From Pseudomonas kribbensis (GTDB lineage Bacteria > Pseudomonadota > Gammaproteobacteria > Pseudomonadales > Pseudomonadaceae): DNA of 64,000 nt. Each line of letters starts with the position of its first letter. The first letter of the stretch is position 1. Below are positions 13,717 to 22,738 of the stretch, in pieces. The notes below the pieces were generated by a model that saw only the letters and a list, made by a program, of their open reading frames with translations, was not told the origin of the DNA and ran no database searches. Both the position numbers and the translations under genes were made by a program. The stretch lies in contig NZ_CP029608.1 of the NCBI RefSeq assembly GCF_003352185.1, positions 4,878,501-4,942,500 of the forward strand. The letters are read 5' to 3'.

Positions 13717-13738
13717 CCCCGGCGCGCCCGCCGAGGTC

Positions 13739-15226
13739 CTAGCGGCGCTTGCTGCCACCGAGCAAAGAGCCCATCAACCCCCGCACCAACTGCCGGCCCA
13801 ACTGGTTCGCCGCCTGACGCATCGCCGACTTCAAAGCCTGCCCCGCCGCTGTCCCGAGGAATTCCCCGGCTTTGTCCGCCAGGCTTGGCTCTTCAGGCGC
13901 CGGTTTGCCAGGTATCGTCTCGGCTTCAGGCCCCAGGTTCTTGCGCCCGGTGAGGATTTCATAAGCCGACTCGCGATCGATCGGCTTGTCATAACGCCCC
14001 TTGAACGGGGATCCGGCAATCAGCACCGTGCGTTCGGTCTCGGTCAACGGCCCGATCCGCGATTGCGGCGGTGCCACCAGCACACGCTGGACCATTTCCG
14101 GTGTGCCCTTTTCCTGCAAGGTGCCGACCAGCGCCTCGCCAATCCCGAGTTCGGTCAACACCGACAACGTATCGAACGCCGGATTCGGCCGGAAACCGTC
14201 CGCCACCGCCCGCAGGGATTTCTGTTCCTTGGCGGTGAACGCCCGCAAACCGTGCTGCACGCGCAACCCCAGTTGCGCCAGCACGTTGTCCGGCAGGTCG
14301 CCCGGTGACTGGGTGACGAAATACACGCCCACGCCCTTGGAGCGGATCAGCCGCACCACTTGTTCCAGACGTTCCTGCAAGGCCTTGGGCGTATCGCCGA
14401 ACAACAAGTGCGCTTCGTCGAAGAACAGCGCCAGCAGCGGTTTGTCGGCGTCGCCCCGCTCCGGCAGTTGCTCGAACAGCTCGGCGAGCAGCCATAGCAA
14501 AAACGTCGCGTAGACCTTCGGCGCTTCATGCACCAGACGACTGGCATCCAGCAAATGAATGCGCCCGCGACCGTCGGCGGCCGGTTGCAGGATGTCTTCC
14601 AGTTGCAGCGCCGGCTCGCCGAACAAGGCTTCGGCGCCCTGCTGTTCGAGGATCGCCAGACGCCGCAACAGCGCCTGACTGGAGCCGGTGGTGAACAACG
14701 CCGCGTCCTCGCCGAGCAGTTGCGGGTTGTCCTTGAGGTGATTGAGCAGTGCTTTCAGGTCTTTCAGATCCAGCAGCAACAGCCCTTCACGGTCGGCGAC
14801 CTTGAACGCCGCGTACAGCGCCGATTGCTGGCTGTCGGTCAGTTCCAGCAAGGCCCCGATCAATAACGGGCCCATTTCACTCAGGGTGGTGCGCAACGGA
14901 TGACCGGACTCCCCGTGAATGTCCCACAAGGTCACGGGATAGGCCTGAGGCTTGTAGTTGAGCCACGGCATCCCGGCGATGCGCTCGGCGACCTTGCCCT
15001 GAGGGTTGCCGGCAGCGCCGAGGCCGCACAGGTCACCCTTGATGTCGGCGGCGAATACCGCGACGCCGGCGTCGCTGAACGCCTCGGCCAGACGCTGCAA
15101 AGTGACGGTCTTGCCGGTACCGGTCGCGCCGGCCACCAGTCCGTGACGGTTGGCCAGGCGCATCGCCTGGGCGATCGGTTGCCCGGCGAGATCGGCGCCG
15201 ATAACGAGTTGCGAGGAGTCAGGCAT
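13739..15226 (-). CDS. HerA/VirB4-like ATPase (DUF853 family)
   Basis: A 495-residue P-loop ATPase resembling E. coli YjgR. Walker A GATGTGKT is at about residues 32-39, a Walker B-like LLALFFDEAHLLF segment is near residue 275, and a conserved Arg-rich IRSKGVGVYFVTQSP follows. The C-terminal tail is Ala/Gln-rich and ends in GSLLGGSKRR. Family members resemble the HerA translocase, but their role is not established. I chose the ATG at 15226 (MPDSSQLVIGADL) over 15238 because it aligns with the family start. It is convergent with the DUF721 gene. Confidence 0.88.
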   Translation of the reverse strand: MPDSSQLVIGADLAGQPIAQAMRLANRHGLVAGATGTGKTVTLQRLAEAFSDAGVAVFAADIKGDLCGLGAAGNPQGKVAERIAGMPWLNYKPQAYPVTLWDIHGESGHPLRTTLSEMGPLLIGALLELTDSQQSALYAAFKVADREGLLLLDLKDLKALLNHLKDNPQLLGEDAALFTTGSSQALLRRLAILEQQGAEALFGEPALQLEDILQPAADGRGRIHLLDASRLVHEAPKVYATFLLWLLAELFEQLPERGDADKPLLALFFDEAHLLFGDTPKALQERLEQVVRLIRSKGVGVYFVTQSPGDLPDNVLAQLGLRVQHGLRAFTAKEQKSLRAVADGFRPNPAFDTLSVLTELGIGEALVGTLQEKGTPEMVQRVLVAPPQSRIGPLTETERTVLIAGSPFKGRYDKPIDRESAYEILTGRKNLGPEAETIPGKPAPEEPSLADKAGEFLGTAAGQALKSAMRQAANQLGRQLVRGLMGSLLGGSKRR

Positions 15227-15414
15227 TTGGTCACCCAATAGTTAATCTTTGTCGAGCATGGCCGATAGAGAGGAGTGAGAGACCCGATCAAAAGTCCGGT
15301 CTGAGATTTCCCTAAGGAGAGACGGAAATATCAGTGAGCTTTCACCCCTGCCCATTTTGCGCGCCTTTATAAAAGCACGCCCTGGACATTAAGACCTTAG
15401 CGGAACCCCAAGCC

Positions 15415-17304
15415 ATGAACAAAAATCTACGCTTCAGCCATAAAATCTTGCTTGCCGCCGCCCTCATCGTCATTGCCGCCTTCGCCTCGTTCACGCTGTA
15501 CAACGACTGGCTGCAACGCAATGCAATCCGCGACGACCTAAACAACTACCTCAACGAGATGGGCGAGGTCACTGCCGACAACATCCAGACCTGGCTCAGC
15601 GGGCGCATCCTGCTGATCGAGAACGCGGCACAGAACATTGCGATCAACCCCGAGCCGTCCGCCGTCGCCAGCCTGCTGGAACAGAAAGCCCTGACGTCGA
15701 CCTTCATGGCGTCCTACCTCGGCGATGCCACCGGGCACTTCACCATCCGTCCGGATGCGAAGATGCCGGACGGTTTCGATCCACGGGTCCGCCCCTGGTA
15801 TAAAGGTGCCGAAAGCAGCAGCACCTCGACCCTGACCGAACCGTACATCGACGCGGCCACCGGCCAGACCATCATTTCCATCGCCACCGCCGCGAAAAAG
15901 GCCGGCCAGAGCGTCGGCGTGGTGGGCGGTGACCTGAGCCTGCAAACCCTGATCGACACCCTCAGCGCCCGGGACTTCTCCGGCATGGGTTACGCGTTCC
16001 TGGTCAGCGCCGACGGCAAGATCCTGGTGCACCCGGACAAGGCCCTGGTGATGAAGTCACTCAAGGAAGCCTATCCGCAGGACACCCCGCGCATCAGCAG
16101 CGACTTCAGTGAAATCACTGTCGACGGCAAAACCCGCATCGTCACCTTCGCCCCGATCAAGGGCCTGCCGTCGGTGAACTGGTACATCGGCCTGTCGGTG
16201 GACAAGGACAAAGCCTTCTCGATGCTCAGCCAGTTCCGCACCTCGGCGGTGATCGCGACCGTGATTGCGGTGGCGATCATCATCGCCCTGCTTGGCATGT
16301 TGATCCGCATCCTGATCCAGCCGCTGCACGTCATGACCCGCGCCATGGAAGACATCGCCGACGGCGAAGGCGACCTGACCAAGCGTCTGACCATCCAGAA
16401 CCAGGACGAATTCGGCGTGCTCGGCACGGCATTCAATCGCTTTGTCGAGCGGATTCATGGTTCGATCCGCGAAGTGTCGTCCGCCACCGGGCAAGTCAAC
16501 GAAGTCGCCCTGCGTGTGGTCGCGGCCTCGAACTCGTCGATGTACAACTCCGACCAGCAAGCCTCGCGCACCAACAGCGTGGCCGCCGCGATCAACCAGC
16601 TCGGCGCCGCCGCTCAGGAAATCGCCCGCAACGCCGCGCAAGCCTCGACCCAGGCCAGCGACGCCCGTGGCCTGGCCGAAGACGGCCAGCAAGTGGTGGA
16701 TCGCAGCATCAAGGCAATGAATCAGTTGTCGAGCATGCTCAGCGCATCCAGCAGCAACATCGAATCGCTGAACAGCAAGACCGTGAACATCGGCCAGATT
16801 CTGGAAGTGATCACCAGCATTTCCCAGCAGACCAACCTGCTGGCGCTCAACGCCGCCATCGAAGCGGCGCGGGCCGGTGAAGCCGGTCGCGGTTTTGCGG
16901 TGGTGGCGGACGAAGTGCGCAACCTCGCCCACCGCACCCAGGAATCGGCGCAACAAGTGCAGACCATGATCGAGGAGCTGCAAGTCGGCGCCCGCGAATC
17001 GGTCAGCACCATGAGCGACAGCCAGCGCCACAGCCAAGACAGCGTGGAGATCGCCAACCTCGCCGGCGAGCGCCTGAACAGCGTGACCCAGCGCATCGGC
17101 GAGATCGACGGGATGAACCAGTCGGTGGCCACCGCGACCGAGGAACAGACTGCCGTGGTCGAGTCGATCAACGTCGATATTACCGAGATCAATACGCTGA
17201 ACCAGGAAGGCGTCGAGAACCTGCAGGCGACCTTGCGTGCCTGCTCGGATCTGGAGCAGCAGGCTTCGCGTCTGAAGCAACTGGTCGGCAGCTTCCGAAT
17301 TTAA
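15415..17304 (+). CDS. dCache_1 methyl-accepting chemotaxis protein, probably amino-acid sensing
   Basis: A 629-residue chemoreceptor with TM helix about 9-29, a periplasmic double-Cache sensor of about 245 residues, TM helix about 275-298, HAMP, and a cytoplasmic signalling domain whose hairpin tip ([20 protein letters not shown]) sits near residue 475. The sensor contains [12 protein letters not shown] and GGDLSL (about 125-185), the spacing of Arg, Trp, Tyr and Asp seen in amino-acid-binding dCache domains such as the Pct receptors. Amino acid sensing is therefore inferred; no CheR-binding pentapeptide is seen at the C-terminus. No che genes adjoin it. Confidence 0.92.
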   Translation: MNKNLRFSHKILLAAALIVIAAFASFTLYNDWLQRNAIRDDLNNYLNEMGEVTADNIQTWLSGRILLIENAAQNIAINPEPSAVASLLEQKALTSTFMASYLGDATGHFTIRPDAKMPDGFDPRVRPWYKGAESSSTSTLTEPYIDAATGQTIISIATAAKKAGQSVGVVGGDLSLQTLIDTLSARDFSGMGYAFLVSADGKILVHPDKALVMKSLKEAYPQDTPRISSDFSEITVDGKTRIVTFAPIKGLPSVNWYIGLSVDKDKAFSMLSQFRTSAVIATVIAVAIIIALLGMLIRILIQPLHVMTRAMEDIADGEGDLTKRLTIQNQDEFGVLGTAFNRFVERIHGSIREVSSATGQVNEVALRVVAASNSSMYNSDQQASRTNSVAAAINQLGAAAQEIARNAAQASTQASDARGLAEDGQQVVDRSIKAMNQLSSMLSASSSNIESLNSKTVNIGQILEVITSISQQTNLLALNAAIEAARAGEAGRGFAVVADEVRNLAHRTQESAQQVQTMIEELQVGARESVSTMSDSQRHSQDSVEIANLAGERLNSVTQRIGEIDGMNQSVATATEEQTAVVESINVDITEINTLNQEGVENLQATLRACSDLEQQASRLKQLVGSFRI

Positions 17305-17316
17305 GCCCCTCCCCCG

Positions 17317-17348
17317 GATGCCTTCGCGGGTCAGCCCGCGAAGGCATC
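17317..17348. terminator. Perfect 14-bp hairpin after the chemoreceptor gene
   Basis: GATGCCTTCGCGGG pairs perfectly with CCCGCGAAGGCATC across a TCAG loop, 12 bases after the stop codon. There is no T run after it, so it may stop transcription poorly or protect the transcript end, and may be a REP-like single palindrome. Confidence 0.6.
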
Positions 17349-17494
17349 TCACCTCTCGCATAACCTCCCCCCACCGCACATCCCGACCGAACATCTATTC
17401 TGGAGTAAGGTCAACACGGGACATCAACGAGCGAAGGGGCGTTCACTGTGCATATCGCTGAAATCACGCTGGCACTCCAACACAGACTTCACGC

Positions 17495-18490
17495 ATGAGT
17501 CGCGGCATTCTGTTGCTGATCGGTCTGCTGGCCGCCGTGCTGATCCCTTCTTTACTGGGCGGCGGAGAAACCTGGACCCGCCTGCAAGCCTTTCCTCTGC
17601 ACTGGCTGTCGATCCTGCTGGCCATGGTTCTGCTCTGCTGGGGCATCAATACGTTGCGCCTGCGACTGCTGCTCGGCGATCAGCGTGAACGGGTCACACC
17701 GCTGAAGAGCCTTGGCGTGGTCATGGCCGCCGAATTCGCCTGGTGCGCCACACCCGGCGGCACCGGCGGGCCGTTGACGATCATGGCACTGCTGGCCCGC
17801 AGCGGCGTGCGCCCGGCCCGGGGCAGCGCGGTGTTTGCGATGGATCAGTTGAGTGACTTGCTGTTCTTTCTGTGTGCGTTGGGCGGGATTCTGATTTATG
17901 CCTTGTTCCAGCATCTGAGCGACCGGATGGAATGGCTGCTGATCGTCAGCGCCATTTCGTTGTTCGGCGGGCTGTTCAGTTGTGTGCTGGTGGCGCGTTA
18001 TCACCGGATACTGATTCGCTGGAGTGGCCGGCTGCTGGCGCGCATGAACGTGCAGCCCGCCACGCGATGGCGCTGGGCACGCAAGCTGCTGCATTTTCTG
18101 GCGGCGTTCACCGATGCCCTGAAACTGCCGCGACAAACGCTGTTCAAGGTGTTTGCCCTGACGTGCGTGCATTGGTCGCTGCGTTACAGCGTGTTGTATC
18201 TGGCGCTCCGCGGGCTGGGGGCGGACGTGCAGTGGGCCTGGACGTTTCTGATTCAGATGCTTTCGCTGGGGGCGGGACAATTCAGCCTGTTGCCGGGTGG
18301 GGCCGGGGCGGCGGAACTGACGTCGGCGGCACTGCTGGCGCCCATGGTGGGGGCGTCGACCGCTGCGGCGGCGATCCTGATCTGGCGGGCGATGACGTTT
18401 TACTTCTACTTGCTGGTCGGCGGGTCGATTTTCCTGCTGATGCTCGGGCGACCGCTGCTCAGGAAGCTGATGAAGGTGCGGCAGGCTTAG
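17495..18490 (+). CDS. Flippase-like membrane protein (YbhN / LPG synthase TM-domain family)
   Basis: A 331-residue polytopic protein with about eight hydrophobic helices beginning at residue 5. The conserved family segments are visible: an N-terminal SWL-type helix (LHWLSILLAMVLLCWGINTLRLRLLL), EFAWCATPGGTGGPL near residue 80, and the late Gly-rich LSLGAGQFSLLPGGAGAAE. The family corresponds to the membrane part of lysylphosphatidylglycerol synthase/flippase without its catalytic domain, so lipid handling is a family-level inference. The ribosome site is weak. Its 3' end overlaps a small convergent gene by 32 bases. Confidence 0.85.
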   Translation: MSRGILLLIGLLAAVLIPSLLGGGETWTRLQAFPLHWLSILLAMVLLCWGINTLRLRLLLGDQRERVTPLKSLGVVMAAEFAWCATPGGTGGPLTIMALLARSGVRPARGSAVFAMDQLSDLLFFLCALGGILIYALFQHLSDRMEWLLIVSAISLFGGLFSCVLVARYHRILIRWSGRLLARMNVQPATRWRWARKLLHFLAAFTDALKLPRQTLFKVFALTCVHWSLRYSVLYLALRGLGADVQWAWTFLIQMLSLGAGQFSLLPGGAGAAELTSAALLAPMVGASTAAAAILIWRAMTFYFYLLVGGSIFLLMLGRPLLRKLMKVRQA

Positions 18491-18653
18491 TATCGTCCGG
18501 CTTCTCTTCGTTGAGCTGCTCCCACAACGCGGCGGCGTCGGGGAAGTCCGTGCCATCCTCCGGGCGAAGGTCATCCGGGTCATAACGGCTCAGGCAGCCT
18601 TCGCCCAGGGTGGCGGGCGCTTTGGAGGTGGCTTTGTCCAGTGGATCGTTCAC
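18459..18653 (-). CDS. Small acidic hypothetical protein
   Basis: A 64-residue acidic, Pro/Asp-rich protein (segment DPDDLRPEDGTDFPDAA) with no membrane segment or recognised domain. It starts at a GTG with a good ribosome site (CGGAGA eight bases upstream), which is the main reason to accept it. Its last 32 bases overlap the flippase-like gene tail to tail. The purU terminator separates it from purU, so it is either transcribed on its own or by read-through. Function is unknown. Confidence 0.6.
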   Translation of the reverse strand: MNDPLDKATSKAPATLGEGCLSRYDPDDLRPEDGTDFPDAAALWEQLNEEKPDDTKPAAPSSAS

Positions 18654-18676
18654 GTGCGTTTTCTCCGGGGCTGAAA

Positions 18677-18716
18677 CAAAAAAGGGCCTGAAGCGATTGA
18701 ACGCCCAGGCCCTTGG
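18677..18716 (-). terminator. Rho-independent terminator after purU
   Basis: On the minus strand the 9-bp stem AAGGGCCTG/CAGGCCCTT with a 15-base loop runs into TTTTGTTTC. It lies just past the purU stop codon. Confidence 0.85.
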
Positions 18717-18737
18717 TTTTTCAACCGAAAGGTTCGA

Positions 18738-19586
18738 TCAGAACACCACGGTCTTGTTGCCGTGCACCAGCACGCGGTCTTCCAGGTGATAGCGCAGGCC
18801 ACGGGCCAGCACCATCTTCTCGACATCACGGCCGAAACGCACCATATCTTCGATGCTGTCGCTGTGGCTGACGCGCACCACGTCCTGCTCGATGATCGGG
18901 CCGGCGTCCAGCTCTTCGGTCACGTAGTGGCAGGTGGCGCCGATCAGTTTCACGCCGCGCAGCGACGCCTGGTGATACGGCTTGGCACCGACGAACGACG
19001 GCAGGAAGCTGTGGTGAATGTTGATGACCTTGTGCGCGTATTCGCGGCACATGTCCGGCGGCAGGATCTGCATGTAGCGCGCCAGCACCACCACTTCGGC
19101 ATCGTGCTGCTTGACCAGGCGCGACACTTCGTCGAAGGCCGGTTGCTTGTCCTGCGGATTGACCGGGACGTGGTAATAAGGAATGCCGTGCCACTCGACC
19201 ATGCTGCGCAGGTCGTCGTGGTTGGAAATCACGCAGGAGATCTCGCAATCGAGCTCATCGCTGTGCCAGCGGTGCAGCAGGTCGGCCAGGCAGTGGGACT
19301 CACGGCTGGCCATCAGCACCACACGTTTTTTCTGCTCGGTGTCGGTGATACGCCAGTCCATCGAGAACTCTTCGGCGATCGGTGCAAACTTCTCGCGCAA
19401 CACCTCGATACCGAATGGCAGGGAATCGGCACGGATTTCGTGACGCATGAAGAACCAGCCGACCTGATTGTCCGAGTGGTGGCTCGCTTCGGTGATCCAG
19501 CCATTGTGGGCCGCCAGAAAGTTACTGACTTTGGCAACGATGCCAACGCGGTCCGGGCAAGAAATCACCAGCCGAAAAGTGCGCAT
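18738..19586 (-). CDS. purU: Formyltetrahydrofolate deformylase
   Basis: A 282-residue PurU, which hydrolyses 10-formyl-THF to THF and formate and balances one-carbon pools. An N-terminal ACT domain (MRTFRLVISCPDRVGIVAKVSNFL) is followed by the formyltransferase fold with the active-site NIHHSFLPSF near residue 190, the GATCHYVTEELDAGPII loop containing the catalytic Asp, and a C-terminal HGNKTVVF. The start at 19586 matches the ACT domain; the open frame runs further upstream without family similarity. Pseudomonads carry more than one PurU, and some serve demethylation of methylated amines, so the physiological role is open. Confidence 0.94.
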   Translation of the reverse strand: MRTFRLVISCPDRVGIVAKVSNFLAAHNGWITEASHHSDNQVGWFFMRHEIRADSLPFGIEVLREKFAPIAEEFSMDWRITDTEQKKRVVLMASRESHCLADLLHRWHSDELDCEISCVISNHDDLRSMVEWHGIPYYHVPVNPQDKQPAFDEVSRLVKQHDAEVVVLARYMQILPPDMCREYAHKVINIHHSFLPSFVGAKPYHQASLRGVKLIGATCHYVTEELDAGPIIEQDVVRVSHSDSIEDMVRFGRDVEKMVLARGLRYHLEDRVLVHGNKTVVF

Positions 19587-19923
19587 GAGGGGGAAACTCC
19601 AGAACTTCGCAAAGGCGGACATTCTAGCGACTACGCCGCAAAACTGCAGTATCGATGAGCCTTGAGCCCCGCCAGGCCTCGCCGCAGCTTTTTTGACGCG
19701 GGCAATCGTCAGGATGATGGCGCGGTAATAGCCCTGTACCAACCGATCTCTGTGAATATCTGTGAAGACTGCATCACATTATTTAACTGAATATTCAATT
19801 CAGGGCTTTTCAACGTAACTAATCCAAATAAAAAGCCCGGTTAAATGTTTACTTGATGAAACAGCCTGACTATTATTGCCGCACTGTCCCCTGCCATCGC
19901 GCACTCCCAATAAGGTAGTAATC
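19587..19923. other. Divergent AT-rich regulatory region between purU and mvaT
   Basis: No gene is seen. The mvaT-proximal part (19740-19870) is much more AT-rich than the surroundings, as expected for a promoter bound by an H-NS-like protein, which suggests autoregulation by MvaT. An inverted repeat GGGCTTTT (19803-19810) / AAAAGCCC (19831-19838) and a direct repeat of TCTGTGAA (near 19750 and 19760) are visible. AAGG at about 19911 is the ribosome site. Confidence 0.5.
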
Positions 19924-20301
19924 ATGTCCTTGATCAACGAATATCGTGCCACCGAAGAAGCCATCAAAGAGCTGCAAGCCCGTTTGAAAAACCTGTCGCA
20001 AGACGACAAACTGCAGGCCGAGCTGGAATTCGAAGGCAAACTGCGCACCCTGATGGGCGAATACTCCAAGTCCCTGCGTGACATCATCGCGCTGCTGGAT
20101 CCAGAGTCCAAAACCAAGGCCCCACGTGGCGGCGCAGTAAAAACTACCGGCACCAAGCGTGCACGCAAAGTTAAACAATACAAAAACCCGCACAACGGCG
20201 AAGTCATCGAAACCAAAGGTGGCAACCACAAGACTCTGAAAGAGTGGAAAGCCAAGTGGGGTGGTGACGTGGTTGAAGGCTGGGCTACCCTGCTGGGCTA
20301 A
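19924..20301 (+). CDS. mvaT: H-NS-like global silencer MvaT
   Basis: This 125-residue protein begins MSLINEYRATEEAIKELQ, the N-terminal coiled coil of the Pseudomonas MvaT/MvaU family, and ends with the AT-hook-like DNA-binding domain containing KQYKNPHNGEVIETKGGNHKTLKEWKAKWG. It oligomerises along AT-rich DNA and silences foreign genes, so the AT-richer Tc genes further along are plausible targets. The in-frame ATG at 19876 has no ribosome site; AAGG precedes 19924. It is followed by a strong terminator. Confidence 0.96.
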   Translation: MSLINEYRATEEAIKELQARLKNLSQDDKLQAELEFEGKLRTLMGEYSKSLRDIIALLDPESKTKAPRGGAVKTTGTKRARKVKQYKNPHNGEVIETKGGNHKTLKEWKAKWGGDVVEGWATLLG

Positions 20302-20335
20302 GCCGCAACCCTTGTCGCAGACCCGTCCGCGACAC

Positions 20336-20367
20336 AAAAAAACGCCAGCATCCGCTGGCGTTTTTTT
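20336..20367. terminator. Rho-independent terminator between mvaT and sbcB
   Basis: The stem ACGCCAGC/GCTGGCGT with an ATCC loop is flanked by A7 on one side and T7 on the other, so it can terminate both mvaT and the convergent sbcB transcript. Confidence 0.93.
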
Positions 20368-20401
20368 ATGCCCGTCGTTCAGGCAACGGACATGTTCGAT
20401 T

Positions 20402-21832
20402 TCAAAGATTCAAACGTTTGCGCAATGCCTGGACATAACTCTGCCATTCAACCAGCACCTCGCGCTGTAATGGCGAGGCACTAAGCAACCATTGCTCCGC
20501 GGCCTCTGTAAAAGATTGCACGGTATTAGGGGCACCCCATTCAGGCTCGGACAAGCGCTGCCGACAAAAGATTTGCCAGCGTTCTTGCTCTTCGAAATTC
20601 AACGTATCCGGAAAGTTACGTGCGCGATATCGAAACAACAATTCAGGCAAACGTTCGTCATCGAACGGCCATTGCTCTCGCGCCAATTGCGCAGGATCCA
20701 CCGTCCTCACTTGCTCACATAAACGACGATCACGATCGCCGATAAATCCGTCGTACAACTGTTGTTCGGGATCTTCACTCGGGGTGAAATCTTCGCTGGC
20801 ATAAATCGCCGAGACTTTATCTTTCCAAACTTGTTGTGCGTCACTTAGTCGCAATGCGCGCGCCTGATACAGTGCCATGTCCAGACCCAGACGCTGCTGA
20901 TCATCAGCCCTCAACACCGACAACGGCGCCACCACCGGGCACTTGTTGATGTGAATGAGCTTGAGCGGCACCGGCAATTCACCTTCGGCCAGATCGTCAC
21001 GGCGGGTATACAGGCGCTGACGCAAGGTCTGCGCATCCAGATCCAGCAGGCCCTGTGGATCGAGATGCAGATCACAGACGATCAGCGCGTTCTTGTTGCG
21101 CGGATGCCAGGCCAGCGGCAGCACCACACCGACAAAACTGCGTGCCGCCGAGAAGCGTCCGGAAATGTGCACCATCGGCTGCAACAGGCGAATCTGGTCC
21201 ATGACCTTCTGTTTGCTGCGCAGTTGGAACAGCCAGTCATACAACTTCGGCTGCTTCTCGCGGATCAACCGGGCCAGGGCGATGGTGGCGCGAACGTCCG
21301 ACAACGCCTCGTGGGCATTGCCGTGATCGATGCCGTTGGCGGCGGTCAGGCGTTCGAGCTTCAGCGTGACCTTGCCTTCGTCATCGGTCGGCCAGACCAG
21401 CCCGTCGGGACGCAACGCATAAGCGGCGCGCACCACATCGATCAGATCCCAGCGGCTGTTGCCGCCCTGCCATTCACGGGCGTAGGGATCGAAAAAGTTG
21501 CGGTACAGGCTGTAACGAGTCATCTCGTCATCGAAACGCAGGGTGTTGTACCCCGCGCCGCAAGTGCCGGGAGCCGCAAGATGGGCGTGGACCCGGGTCA
21601 TGAAGTCGGCTTCGCTCAAGCCCTGCTCGGCAAGACGGCCCGGGGTGATGCCGGTGATTGCGCAGGCCGCCGGGTGCGGCAGGATGTCTTCGCTGGGCTG
21701 GCAGTAAAGATTGACCGGTTCGTCGATTTCGTTGAGATCGTGGTCGGTGCGAATCCCGGCCACCTGCAACGGTCGGTCGCATCGCGGATTGATGCCGGTG
21801 GTTTCGTAGTCGTACCAGAAGATGGAAGTCAC
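20402..21832 (-). CDS. sbcB: Exodeoxyribonuclease I
   Basis: A 476-residue ExoI that degrades single-stranded DNA 3' to 5' in recombination, mismatch repair and end processing. The DEDD exonuclease begins at once (FWYDYETTGINPRCDRPLQ, first Asp/Glu pair near residues 8-10), with HNRLRFDDEMTRYSLYRNFFDPY-like helices and HGNAHEALSDVRATIALARL carrying the later acidic residues. The C-terminal SH3-like and helical domains follow. It starts with GTG, supported by CAGGAA upstream. It is convergent with mvaT. Confidence 0.95.
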   Translation of the reverse strand: MTSIFWYDYETTGINPRCDRPLQVAGIRTDHDLNEIDEPVNLYCQPSEDILPHPAACAITGITPGRLAEQGLSEADFMTRVHAHLAAPGTCGAGYNTLRFDDEMTRYSLYRNFFDPYAREWQGGNSRWDLIDVVRAAYALRPDGLVWPTDDEGKVTLKLERLTAANGIDHGNAHEALSDVRATIALARLIREKQPKLYDWLFQLRSKQKVMDQIRLLQPMVHISGRFSAARSFVGVVLPLAWHPRNKNALIVCDLHLDPQGLLDLDAQTLRQRLYTRRDDLAEGELPVPLKLIHINKCPVVAPLSVLRADDQQRLGLDMALYQARALRLSDAQQVWKDKVSAIYASEDFTPSEDPEQQLYDGFIGDRDRRLCEQVRTVDPAQLAREQWPFDDERLPELLFRYRARNFPDTLNFEEQERWQIFCRQRLSEPEWGAPNTVQSFTEAAEQWLLSASPLQREVLVEWQSYVQALRKRLNL

Positions 21833-22012
21833 GGGCGGTTCCTGAACTGAAGATCGGCAAAGTCTAGGCGTTCGACTGCCGTCGCGGCCAGCACCGCATC
21901 ATTCAGTCACCTTTGGTTGAACGATGTGAATGACATAGTTATGTCGTTTTCCCCCGAGAGGCTGCTAGCATCGGATTCACTCGCATCCCGATCCGGCAAC
22001 ATCAGGTAGCCC

Positions 22013-22738
22013 ATGCTCGAGACCACAGCACCGCCAAGGAAAGCAACGCTGGCCCCGCCGCTGGACACACGGCACCAGGTCGAAACGCCGGAAGGCATCG
22101 ATCTGCCGCTGCGTCCCGCCGGCCTGATGGTGCGTGCCGTGGCCTTCACCATCGATCTGGTTTTGCGCGGGGTGATCCTCGGGCTGCTGTTCATGCTGCT
22201 GGCGCTGCTCGGCAAACTCGGCATCGGCCTGGGTTCGCTGCTGCTGTTCGCGGTGAGCTGGTGGTACATGGTGCTGTTCGAAGTGCTGCGCCAAGGCCGT
22301 TCGCCGGGCAAACAATGGATGGGCCTGCGGGTGGTGCACGACGATGGCACCCCGGTCGGTTGGTCGGCCTCCTTGCTGCGCAACCTGCTGCGTTTTGTCG
22401 ACCTGATGCCGTTCGGCTATTTCCTTGGCGCCATCAGTTGCCTGCAACACCCGACCTTCAAACGCCTCGGCGACATCGCTGCCGGCACGCTGGTGATCTA
22501 CAGTGAACGCCCGCTCAAGCGCCCGCAATTGCCCGATGCCGAACCCCGCCGCTCGCCGGTCCCGCTTACCCTGACGGAACAACGGGCCCTGCTCGCTTTC
22601 GCCGAACGCCAGGATGAACTGTCGACGGCGCGGGTCAACGAACTCGCGGCACTCCTGGCTCAGCCACTGCACATCAGCGCGCCGAAAGCCGTCGGTGAAC
22701 TCAACGGCATCGCCCGCGGCCTGCTGGGGCCGACATGA
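22013..22738 (+). CDS. RDD family membrane protein
   Basis: A 241-residue protein with the RDD domain: an Arg-rich start (GLMVRAVAFTIDLVLRG), two or three membrane helices, and the GRSPGKQWMGLRVVHDDG motif near residue 100. The C-terminal 70 residues are soluble and helical. It opens a six-gene operon in which each gene overlaps the next. The gene order RDD, SpoIIM-like, DUF4129, DUF4350, MoxR, DUF58 recurs in bacteria as a MoxR/vWA cell-envelope system whose biochemical task is unsettled. An AGG site precedes the ATG. Confidence 0.9.
   Translation: MLETTAPPRKATLAPPLDTRHQVETPEGIDLPLRPAGLMVRAVAFTIDLVLRGVILGLLFMLLALLGKLGIGLGSLLLFAVSWWYMVLFEVLRQGRSPGKQWMGLRVVHDDGTPVGWSASLLRNLLRFVDLMPFGYFLGAISCLQHPTFKRLGDIAAGTLVIYSERPLKRPQLPDAEPRRSPVPLTLTEQRALLAFAERQDELSTARVNELAALLAQPLHISAPKAVGELNGIARGLLGPT

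Noticed and set aside
21932..21945. Small dyad GACATA-GT-TATGTC upstream of the RDD gene
   Set aside because: A 6-bp dyad of this kind is expected by chance, and no second copy was noticed.
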